NCBI GenBank assembly: GCA_030597995.1
Contig: JAUVQV010000082.1
Span: 1-5,536 of the forward strand
Length of the DNA: 5,536 nt
Direction: 5' to 3'
Source: Candidatus Rokuibacteriota bacterium
GTDB taxonomy: Bacteria; JAUVQV01
The notes beneath the pieces were generated by a model. The model ran no database searches, was not told the origin of the DNA, and was given only the letters and a program-made list of their open reading frames with translations. The position numbers and the translations under genes were made by a program. Positions 1-5,192 of this stretch are shown here, piece after piece (the first letter of the stretch is position 1; each line of letters opens with the position of its first letter).

Positions 1-1
1 A

Positions 2-949
2 TTATGATCCGCGGTTGAAGTGCGCGATGGTCTCTCGAAGACCCTCCTCGAGCGAGAAACGGGGCCGGTAACCGACAACCTCTGCCGCCAGGCTCACGGC
101 CGCGAGCGAATGCCGCACATCGCCCGGCCGGGGTTCTGCCAGAATTGGCGAGAGGCGCGTGCCCGCCAGCCGGTTGAGAAGCTTTGCCAGACTGATGAGA
201 GAAGACCTGGCGCCGGAGCCGATATTCAGCGCCTGGCCGCCCGCCCCCCGGTTTGCGGCCGACAGCAGGTTGGCCTCCACCGCGTCCCGGACGAAGGTGA
301 AGTCCCTCGTCTGGAGCCCGTCGCCGTAAATCTCCGGCCGCTGTCCGCTCAGCATCCGGGTGATAAATTTGGGAATCACCGCCGCGTATTGGGATTTCGG
401 GTCTTGCCGCGGCCCATAGACATTGAAGTAGCGCAGCGCCACGGTCCGCAATCCGAAGAGCCGACAGTACACCCGGCAATACTTTTCCGCCGCGAGCTTG
501 CTGACCGCATACGGCGAGAGAGGCCGCTCACGCATCCCCTCTTTTTTCGGCAAGGTCGGGGTGTCACCGTAGACCGACGAGGACGAGGAATACACGAAGC
601 CCTCGACGCCGGCCTCCCGGGACGCCTGGAGGAGATTGAGGGTTCCGGTGACATTGACCTCGTGCGACGCCACCGGATCAGCTACGGAACGACTCACTGA
701 CGGCAAGGCCGCAAGGTGGTAGACGATCCCGGCGTCCTTCACCGACCGGCGGCACACGGACGGCTTGCGAATATCGCCCCGGATCACTTCAATCCTCTCG
801 CGAACCTCCCGGAGATTTTCCTGACGGCCGGTGGAAAAGTCGTCCAGCACCCTGACCCGCCTTCTTCTCCTCACGAGCTCGTGAACCAGATTGCTGCCGA
901 TAAAGCCGGCACCGCCGGTCACCAGAACCGGTTTTCCTCTTCCCTTCAC
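2..949 (-). CDS. NAD-dependent UDP-sugar 4-epimerase (GalE/WbpP-like SDR)
   Basis: This is a complete 315-residue extended short-chain dehydrogenase, predicted to interconvert the C4 epimers of a UDP-hexose in the cytoplasm for polysaccharide synthesis. The N-terminal Rossmann motif TGGAGFIGSN (11-20) binds NAD. A serine cluster (121-125) precedes VYGD, and Tyr147 and Lys151 form the YxxxK catalytic pair. RYFNVYGPRQDP (173-184) and YAAVIPK (188-194) resemble the WbpP-type UDP-N-acetylhexosamine epimerases. In the segment GDVRHS the serine (281) lines up with the gatekeeper position occupied by Tyr299 in E. coli GalE and Ser306 in WbpP. This suggests tolerance of N-acetylated substrates; it is my inference from a remembered alignment. 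The start is a GTG that overlaps the TGA of the upstream TPR gene (GTGA) and follows a strong purine-rich ribosome site. The stop TAA lies at 4-2. Other nucleotide-sugar epimerases or dehydratases of the family remain possible, so no gene symbol is given. Confidence 0.9.
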   Translation of the reverse strand: MKGRGKPVLVTGGAGFIGSNLVHELVRRRRRVRVLDDFSTGRQENLREVRERIEVIRGDIRKPSVCRRSVKDAGIVYHLAALPSVSRSVADPVASHEVNVTGTLNLLQASREAGVEGFVYSSSSSVYGDTPTLPKKEGMRERPLSPYAVSKLAAEKYCRVYCRLFGLRTVALRYFNVYGPRQDPKSQYAAVIPKFITRMLSGQRPEIYGDGLQTRDFTFVRDAVEANLLSAANRGAGGQALNIGSGARSSLISLAKLLNRLAGTRLSPILAEPRPGDVRHSLAAVSLAAEVVGYRPRFSLEEGLRETIAHFNRGS

Positions 950-1623
950 CTTCCTCCTCGCCCTCCCTCCCGGAAGAAACCCCTTTCCCGGGGATTGTCG
1001 GAACCGGAAATCCGCAAAAGGAGCCTGGCATCGGGGTAGACCGCAGCCGCCTGGTTTATAATGGTTTGACCGAGCCGGGAATCAAAGCGAATTGCCTGAT
1101 GATAGGCCTGTACCATCTCTCCGCGGTATCGTATAGTGTTCGGGTCGGCAGGCCGCCTTTCCAGCACACCGGAATAAATCCCGAGTGCAATGTCACCGTA
1201 AGACTTCCAGATGTTGGGGTTGGTCGGATCGAGTTTCACCGCCCGGCGGCATTCCTCCAGTATTACTTCCACCCGGGTTTCGTCCCATTGATCCGTTTCG
1301 GCAGCCAGCGCGTCAGCCTCGAGGATCCTGAGATACCCGCGCACGGGGTTGATCGCGGCCGCCCTGGAGACGAAATCCCTCACCCCTTTCCAGTCGCGCT
1401 TTCCAAAAGCCAGCCGTGCGAGGTCGACCGCGGCATCCTCCCGGCCCAGATCCAGGGCCCGCTGATAGAGGTCGGTCGCTCCATTGACGTCACCCCTGCG
1501 CTGGGCCGACCGGGCTTGAGAGAGAAGTCCCTCCCCGACCCAATTCCTCACCGCCACCACACAGATCGTGATCAGGAAAAAAGTTGCCGCCGCCGCGCCC
1601 AGGACCCGCCGCACACCTTTCAT
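946..1623 (-). CDS. Membrane-anchored TPR-repeat protein
   Basis: This is a 225-residue protein with a short basic N-terminus (MKGVRR) and one hydrophobic segment at about residues 7-25. It is probably an uncleaved signal anchor, with the rest outside the cytoplasmic membrane. Residues about 33-205 are helical and carry degenerate tetratricopeptide-like units. One covers about 33-60 (A-x2-GD-x2-GA-x2-LYQRAL); another covers 120-150 (EECRRAVKLDPTNPNIWKSYGD), with the typical A-x3-DP-x-NP-x-IW spacing. A third, weaker unit lies near 168-200 (MVQAYHQAIRFDSR). Such proteins are scaffolds for protein complexes; no enzymatic motif is visible. The tail (GGRGGR) is probably dictated by the overlapping ribosome site of the epimerase. 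The ATG start follows AGGTGAG on the minus strand. As first gene of a two-gene operon with a UDP-sugar epimerase, it may belong to a polysaccharide assembly or export locus, but that rests on context only. Confidence 0.75.
   Translation of the reverse strand: MKGVRRVLGAAAATFFLITICVVAVRNWVGEGLLSQARSAQRRGDVNGATDLYQRALDLGREDAAVDLARLAFGKRDWKGVRDFVSRAAAINPVRGYLRILEADALAAETDQWDETRVEVILEECRRAVKLDPTNPNIWKSYGDIALGIYSGVLERRPADPNTIRYRGEMVQAYHQAIRFDSRLGQTIINQAAAVYPDARLLLRISGSDNPRERGFFREGGRGGR
950..960 (-). promoter_or_regulatory. Ribosome binding site of the epimerase inside the TPR gene tail
   Basis: On the minus strand the bases before GTG (949-947) read CGAGGAGGAAG, which offers overlapping Shine-Dalgarno registers (AGGAGG 3 nt and GAGG 6 nt from the start). 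The same bases encode the Gly/Arg-rich end of the TPR protein. Together with the GTGA overlap this indicates translational coupling and fixes the epimerase start. Confidence 0.75.
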
Positions 1624-1632
1624 CGCCTCACC

Positions 1633-1661
1633 TTTTTATGATCCAACCACGGACTTGTCAA
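1633..1661 (-). promoter_or_regulatory. Possible sigma70 promoter of the TPR-epimerase operon
   Basis: On the minus strand a perfect TTGACA (1661-1656) is followed after 17 bp by TAAAAA (1638-1633), which matches four of six -10 positions. Transcription would start near 1626, only about 3 nt before the ATG and inside the Shine-Dalgarno sequence. Either the mRNA is nearly leaderless or this is a chance match. Confidence 0.25.
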
Positions 1662-1730
1662 GCCCGGCGGAATTCCTTACGAAGTTCTCGGTAAAAAATT
1701 GCGTGTACTTATGCCATTCCGAAGGACATC

Positions 1731-1869
1731 TGTCATTCCGTGCCCCCCTCACAGTGTCATTCCGAGCGCCGTCGAGGAATCTGAAAAATACAAGATCCCT
1801 CGACTCGTTGCCACTCGCCCGGGATGACAGTTGGTAATAGATTCGTGATGCTCCTCCCTCGGAATGACA
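1731..1869. repeat. Nested imperfect inverted repeat (TGTCATTCCG family)
   Basis: The outer arms TGTCATTCCG (1731-1740) and CGGAATGACA (1860-1869) are perfect complements. Inside them a second, longer palindrome runs from TGTCATTCCGAGCG (1755) to GGGATGACA (1829). Its inner stem pairs CGAGGAATCT (1773-1782) with AGATCCCTCG (1793-1802) around a loop of about 10 nt; the right arm carries about 9 extra bases. The layout is one copy of a dispersed element nested between the ends of another. I recall closely similar repeats in many environmental bacterial genomes, usually intergenic. Function is unknown; mRNA hairpin, MITE or REP-like element are all open. Confidence 0.85.
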
Positions 1870-1914
1870 ACTCACACGAATAATCATCGCGACTTCCATC
1901 TGGAATGCTGAACA

Positions 1915-1923
1915 TGATAAAAT
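1915..1923 (+). promoter_or_regulatory. Extended -10 box for a leaderless amidohydrolase mRNA
   Basis: TGATAAAAT contains the TGn extension (1915-1917) and TAAAAT (1918-1923), five of six matches to TATAAT. The box occupies positions -12 to -7 relative to the ATG at 1930, so transcription would begin at or next to the start codon. No Shine-Dalgarno sequence precedes the ATG and no good -35 is present, which fits an extended -10 promoter on a leaderless transcript. Confidence 0.45.
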
Positions 1924-1929
1924 TACACG

Positions 1930-2757
1930 ATGATGCCGAACAGCGACTTTTCCGCGTTGAGAGTGATCGACGTGCACACTCATGCCTTCCCGGATTTCCT
2001 CGCCCCCAAAGCCATGGCCAAATTGGAGGCGCAAGCCGACACCCGGGCTCACTTGGACGGGACCATCACGGCCCTTCTCTCCTCCATGGACCGTGCCGGC
2101 ATCGCCGCAGCCGTTGTCTCTTCCATCGCGACCGAACCGCACCAGTTCCCATCGATCCTCAAGTGGTGCCGGCACATCGCCGGCCCACGCCTCATTCCCT
2201 TCCCCTCCCTTCATCCCCGCTCCCCCGACGCGGCCGAGGAAATAACCCTCATCGCTCAGGCGGGGTTCAAGGGAATCAAGCTCCACCCGGAATACCAGGA
2301 CTTTGTCGTCGATAATCCGAGCCTGGCAGGCTTCTACCGGGAAATAGAGAGCGCTGGACTGATCATCCTTTTCCATGCCGGGTACGACATCAGTTTCCCG
2401 GATTCCGATCGCAGCTCACCGGAGAGGATTTCTCAAATCAACAGCTCATTTCCGTCATTGCGTCTCATAGCCTCCCACCTCGGCGGTTACCGGCAGTGGG
2501 AAAAAGCCATCCGGTTTCTGGTGGACCGGGATATCTACCTCGACACCAGCTACACCATTGGTCATATCTCCCCGGAGCTTTTTGACGAAATCATCCACGA
2601 ACACAGCCCTGAGCGCCTCCTCTTCGGCTCTGATTCCCCCTGGACCGACCAGGCCGCGGCCGTCGGAGAGATGCGTCATCTGGATCTGGAACCCTCTCTC
2701 GCGGAGCGGATCCTCTCCCGCAATGCTGAAAATCTCTTGGGAATGAGTCCCGAGTAA
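1930..2757 (+). CDS. Amidohydrolase-2 family metal-dependent hydrolase (TIM barrel)
   Basis: This is a complete 275-residue protein of the amidohydrolase_2 (ACMSD-like) group, cytosolic and without signal peptide. The metal ligands and their order match the family: DVHTH with His16 and His18 at strand 1, LFHAG with His149, ASHLGG with His183, and FGSDSPW with Asp235. GIKLHP (115-120) is the usual strand-4 segment. Members hydrolyse or decarboxylate small substrates using one divalent metal; the substrate here cannot be read from sequence. An in-frame TAA at 1918-1920 limits the start to ATG 1930 or 1933. Neither has a ribosome site, and the spacing to the -10 box favours 1930. The small DUF2007 gene follows after 33 bp in the same reading frame and is probably co-transcribed. 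I am confident of the family and have no basis for a specific reaction. Confidence 0.9.
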   Translation: MMPNSDFSALRVIDVHTHAFPDFLAPKAMAKLEAQADTRAHLDGTITALLSSMDRAGIAAAVVSSIATEPHQFPSILKWCRHIAGPRLIPFPSLHPRSPDAAEEITLIAQAGFKGIKLHPEYQDFVVDNPSLAGFYREIESAGLIILFHAGYDISFPDSDRSSPERISQINSSFPSLRLIASHLGGYRQWEKAIRFLVDRDIYLDTSYTIGHISPELFDEIIHEHSPERLLFGSDSPWTDQAAAVGEMRHLDLEPSLAERILSRNAENLLGMSPE

Positions 2758-2790
2758 GTTCGCGATTATCAGGGGCACACGGGTTTTAGC

Positions 2791-3027
2791 GTGAACGATA
2801 AATCGGAACTCGTAGAGCTTTGCCGAGTCTGGGGAGACCCGGAGGCCCTCGTAATTCGCGGCCTCTTGGAGGAGCATGGCATACCCTGCCATTTCACCAG
2901 TCACGCCGACCACAAGGTCCATCCGTTTTCTCTCGACGGCCTCGGCGAGGTCAGAATCTTTGTGCATCCTGCGAGACTCCACGAGGCGCGATCACTCATC
3001 AGCCGCCCCCGGGACAACATGGTATGA
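2791..3027 (+). CDS. DUF2007 family small protein
   Basis: This is a 78-residue protein that fits the DUF2007 domain over almost its whole length. It begins with a beta strand (LVELCRVW, 7-14), then a helix (DPEALVIRGLLEEHGIPC, 16-33). A middle stretch (HPFSLDGLGEVRIFVHP, 43-59) precedes a final helix (ARLHEARSLI, 60-69). Family members have a ferredoxin-like fold and are annotated as putative signal-transducing proteins; no reaction is known. The GTG start has a weak, distant AGGGG (2771-2775), so translation may depend on the upstream amidohydrolase. Both genes share a frame, with 11 sense codons between the upstream TAA and this GTG. The stop TGA (3025-3027) lies within the first bases of repeat copy 1, so the repeat supplies the end of the gene. 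It converges on the C39 peptidase gene. Confidence 0.8.
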   Translation: MNDKSELVELCRVWGDPEALVIRGLLEEHGIPCHFTSHADHKVHPFSLDGLGEVRIFVHPARLHEARSLISRPRDNMV

Positions 3028-3185
3028 AAAACAGACTGTATTTCCCCGGGCATACCCGGTTGAGTCACGAGAGCAATTTTCTGTTCTGGCGAGGCGTCGC
3101 CGGAGCAAGCGCGGAGGCGTACTACTGTACCCCACACAAGCGAACGAGGGCGCAACGCAGCCAGAGCGTAAAAGATCCTCGTGAA
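3022..3185. repeat. Direct repeat copy 1 of a 164-bp structured element
   Basis: This copy matches 4326-4489 without gaps. The last 120 bp (3065-3184) agree at about 101 positions by eye, and the first 13 bp (GTATGAAAAACAG) are identical. A 24-bp stretch at 3041-3064 is poorly conserved. The 120-bp core begins TCACGAG and ends CTCGTGA, a perfect 7-bp terminal inverted repeat. The centre has GGCGTAC-TACT-GTACCCC, a hairpin with one mismatch. The variable part holds a GC hairpin CCGGG-CATA-CCCGG (3046-3059) not found in copy 2. The element lies between convergent genes: it includes the DUF2007 stop and ends 3 bp from the C39 peptidase stop. No T-run follows the stems, so it is not a classical intrinsic terminator. 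Confidence 0.9.
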
Positions 3186-3188
3186 TTA

Positions 3189-4013
3189 TCAGGGCTTGAT
3201 CGCCCCGTGGGTGAGGATACAGGTGAGACTGACCAAGGCCGTCTTTTCATCCCGCGGCCGCATGCGAAAGCCGTACGCGCGGCAGACCCGGGTCAGGTTC
3301 CGCAGCTCCGTTTTGTAAACTCCCTTGGGGACGTTGCCGTCCCAAAACGCAACCATTTCCGTCAGGAGGGCGGCATTCCGGCTCATGAATTTCCAAGCCG
3401 AGTAGCTGTCTTCCGCCCGTGAGCATTTCCGCCCGAAGACATCAGTCAGGTCCTGGAGGTACTGATCCCAGCCTTGGCGCAGGTCCTCTCTTTTCTGCAG
3501 ATCCAGAAAGAGTTCATTGTCCAGGATACCCCGGGTTCGAAGCACCCGGCGTCCCACACGGGGCCGGATGGCAATAAAGAAAAAATGAGGTTCTAACTCC
3601 TCGTCCTCGCGGGGGTAGTGGCCCCAGCGACGACGTAAAGACTGGGGTTTAATGATGGTAGCCACGTCTCTGGAGCGGGGGTCGAAAAGCGCCACCCCGT
3701 TGCGGTTTGCCCCGGCCACGGCAACCCAGTGCTTCCAGTTATTGACGCACAAAATACAGGGTTGCCCATTCTGGACGTATCTGATGAGACTGCGGAAGGC
3801 CGCAGGGAAACGCCGGTAGTTTCGCATCACCGCCTCGCAGCCATAACGGCGGGCGGCCTTGGCAATTCCGCTCTCGTCGGTGCCTTTCCAAAAATTTGTC
3901 TGAGAGGCTTTCCGGAGATCCTTTTCCTCGACGGTCTTCCCGAGAAAAGTCAGGGCATAGCATAAGGCCGCCGCCCCGCAGGAATACTCACGGCCTTGGT
4001 TCTCGAACGCCAC
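3189..4013 (-). CDS. C39-like (papain-fold) cysteine peptidase with unknown C-terminal domain
   Basis: This is a 274-residue protein whose N-terminal half carries the C39-type signature: Gln6 (oxyanion hole) and catalytic Cys12 in QGREYSCGAAAL, His95 in KHWVAVAG, and Asp111 in ALFDPRS. The 16-residue His-Asp spacing is typical. Residues about 150-274 are charged and probably helical, and I do not recognise them. There is no signal peptide, membrane segment or ABC transporter domain, so it is not a bacteriocin-processing transporter and is probably cytosolic. The GTG start is forced: an in-frame TGA (4028-4026) lies just upstream and overlaps the ribosome site GAGGGG, and nothing else is available between them. 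A second stop (TAA) directly follows the TGA stop, and the repeat core begins after one more base. The gene is monocistronic and bracketed by the two direct repeats. Substrate and role are unknown. Confidence 0.8.
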   Translation of the reverse strand: MAFENQGREYSCGAAALCYALTFLGKTVEEKDLRKASQTNFWKGTDESGIAKAARRYGCEAVMRNYRRFPAAFRSLIRYVQNGQPCILCVNNWKHWVAVAGANRNGVALFDPRSRDVATIIKPQSLRRRWGHYPREDEELEPHFFFIAIRPRVGRRVLRTRGILDNELFLDLQKREDLRQGWDQYLQDLTDVFGRKCSRAEDSYSAWKFMSRNAALLTEMVAFWDGNVPKGVYKTELRNLTRVCRAYGFRMRPRDEKTALVSLTCILTHGAIKP

Positions 4014-4086
4014 GTTGTTGTCCCCTCAGATTTGCCTTTCCGCTGATCTTTTGCGCTTTTTCCGTGTCGGCAACCTTTTGCAATCA

Positions 4087-4115
4087 AAAATACGGAAAAG
4101 CCCCGCGGGTGTCAA
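4087..4115 (-). promoter_or_regulatory. Sigma70-type promoter of the C39 peptidase gene
   Basis: On the minus strand a perfect TTGACA (4115-4110) and TATTTT (4092-4087, four of six) are separated by exactly 17 bp. AT-rich sequence lies directly upstream. Transcription would start near 4080 and leave a 5' leader of about 67 nt that contains the GAGGGG ribosome site. This indicates that the C39 gene is transcribed independently of the protease operon. Confidence 0.55.
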
Positions 4116-4325
4116 TACATTATTCTGCTAATTATTATTAGTCTACAATATCAATTAATTACAATAACACATGAATAATCTGGTTGAGGTATTTCTGCGT
4201 AAGAAATCTCGATACTTTGGCCATGACAATTCCCTTCCCAGGCCGCTGAAACCTCTCGCCAGCAAAATTCATGATGTAGTTCTAAGAAATTGTAACCATC
4301 AGGGAACAAAAGAAGAATTTTTATA

Positions 4326-4489
4326 GTATGAAAAACAGTCTGTAAATTATCGATCCTAACCAGGGAAGTCACGAGAGAAATTTTCTGTTCTGACGAGGCG
4401 CCGCCGGAGCGAACGCGGAAGCGTACTACTGTACGCTGCACAAGTGAGAGAGGGTGCAACGAAGCCAGGGCAGAAAAGGGCCTCGTGAA
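4326..4489. repeat. Direct repeat copy 2 of the 164-bp structured element
   Basis: Copy 2 has the same length and orientation as copy 1, with the TCACGAG/CTCGTGA ends at 4369-4375 and 4482-4488. Just inside them TTTTCTG (left) can pair with CAGAAAA (right), giving an imperfect long stem. The centre is AGCGTAC-TACT-GTACGCT, a perfect 7-bp hairpin. In copy 1 this stem has a mismatch, so copy 2 is the better-preserved structure. The element starts 4 bp beyond the stop codon of the trypsin-like protease gene on the minus strand, mirroring the 3-bp distance at the C39 gene. Its other end borders the AT-rich island. Confidence 0.9.
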
Positions 4490-4493
4490 CAGC

Positions 4494-5192
4494 TCAGCGT
4501 CTCAGGCCCTGGAGGAGTTCTTGCAATCTCGTGCTCGGCACTGCCCCGCCAAAACCCACTCCCAATCCCTTGGGACCGTATTGACGCGTAACCACGCCTA
4601 CTACCGCACCGCTTTCGGGAAGGTACAGCGGGCAACCGGACAATCCCTGATTGACCATGCTGCTGAGGTAATAGAATTTTCCCCCATTATACGGGACAGT
4701 ACTGCTGATGATACCCTGGTAGGTGGCCAGGATCTTTCGAAACGTGCTGTTGGTCCCGAAGCCGAACCCGGTATACGCCACCGCGACCCCAGGCTGCAGA
4801 TGCTCGTCCCCGGGAGCGAGGCGCAGCCCGGGAAAGTCCATTTCCTCCGGCCATGAGACCTGCAACACCGCGATGTCCCACTCTGGTGAGACCGCAAGAA
4901 CAAGGGCATCCGAGGCGAGAAACACATCAGGGACCGACACCTGAATCTTTCTCGCCCCCTCGATGATATGATAAGCTGTAACAATGACTTCAGGAGACTC
5001 CAGGAAAAAACCGGAGCCGAAATGCCGTTCGTCTTTGCTGCGGCCCTCGACCATGACCACCCCAGCCTGTATCCGCCTCACTGTCTCAGAAAAATCATCC
5101 CCGGTAACTGCGGCCACCGCGGCGGTAGAGAGGATACCGAACGCAGCCTGCAGCAGGAAAAAAGCGGCCGCTCCGCTCCGACTTCCTTTCAC
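4494..5192 (-). CDS. Secreted trypsin-like serine protease (S1 fold, no PDZ domain)
   Basis: This is a 232-residue protein with an N-terminal signal peptide: basic MKGSR, then a hydrophobic run to about residue 28 with a likely cleavage near AVA-AVTG. It therefore acts outside the cytoplasmic membrane. The full catalytic triad is visible: His75 in VTAYHIIEGA, Asp106 in PEWDIAVLQV, and Ser185 in NQGLSGCPLY. GSGFFLE (59-65) and the late VGVVTRQYG (198-206) are usual for HtrA-like protease domains. The protein ends after the protease domain (VPSTRLQELLQGLRR), so it lacks the PDZ domain of DegP. Cys187 sits two residues after the nucleophile. The GTG start overlaps the TGA of the methyltransferase gene by four bases (GTGA), after AGGGGAG, which indicates coupling. 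A role in periplasmic protein quality control is plausible, but the substrate is unknown. Confidence 0.88.
   Translation of the reverse strand: MKGSRSGAAAFFLLQAAFGILSTAAVAAVTGDDFSETVRRIQAGVVMVEGRSKDERHFGSGFFLESPEVIVTAYHIIEGARKIQVSVPDVFLASDALVLAVSPEWDIAVLQVSWPEEMDFPGLRLAPGDEHLQPGVAVAYTGFGFGTNSTFRKILATYQGIISSTVPYNGGKFYYLSSMVNQGLSGCPLYLPESGAVVGVVTRQYGPKGLGVGFGGAVPSTRLQELLQGLRR

Larger units (their letters stand above)
1624..1929. other. Divergent intergenic region with repeat element
   Basis: These 306 bp separate the minus-strand TPR gene from the plus-strand amidohydrolase gene. About half is the inverted-repeat element at 1731-1869. The left end has a TTGACA-containing promoter candidate, and the right end has an extended -10 box for the plus strand. 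A degenerate half-unit (GCCATTCCGAAGG, 1713-1725) precedes the element. I see no credible gene; minus-strand reading frames through it are only translations of the repeat. Confidence 0.7.
4014..4493. other. AT-rich intergenic island upstream of the C39 peptidase gene
   Basis: These 480 bp contain a promoter for the C39 gene (4087-4115), a markedly AT-rich stretch (about 4111-4180) and repeat copy 2 (4326-4489). The AT-rich stretch includes CTAAT-TATT-ATTAG (4128-4141), which could be an UP element or a weak operator. A minus-strand open frame of 21 codons (4224-4159) starts with ATG preceded by AAGGGA. It could also begin at ATG 4272 to give 37 residues. It lacks recognisable homology and is left unannotated as a gene. 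The base composition contrasts with the GC-rich genes on both sides. Confidence 0.6.

Noticed and set aside
376..654. Other open frames inside the epimerase, TPR, C39 and protease genes, on both strands
   Set aside because: They are Arg/Pro/Ser-rich shadows of GC-rich genes whose real frames have clear motifs.
1636..2376. Long minus-strand open frame (246 codons) across the intergenic repeat and the amidohydrolase gene
   Set aside because: It is antisense to a gene with a full set of metal ligands, and its C-terminal part is a translation of the inverted repeat. It has low-complexity Gly-rich sequence and no recognisable domain.
3022..3064. Intrinsic terminator after the DUF2007 gene (CCGGG-CATA-CCCGG at 3046-3059)
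   Set aside because: The stem is only 5 bp and is followed by TTGAG with no T-run, so it does not meet the usual terminator pattern.
2901..3155. Minus-strand open frame resembling another at 4151-4459 (shared LV-x5-VVR and EQKI-x-LVT segments)
   Set aside because: The similarity comes entirely from the two copies of the non-coding direct repeat, and the frames diverge outside it, so this is not a duplicated gene family.
3065..4488. CRISPR array or integron attC-type array formed by the repeats
   Set aside because: There are only two copies about 1.3 kb apart with a gene between them. No regular spacers, cas genes or integrase are seen.
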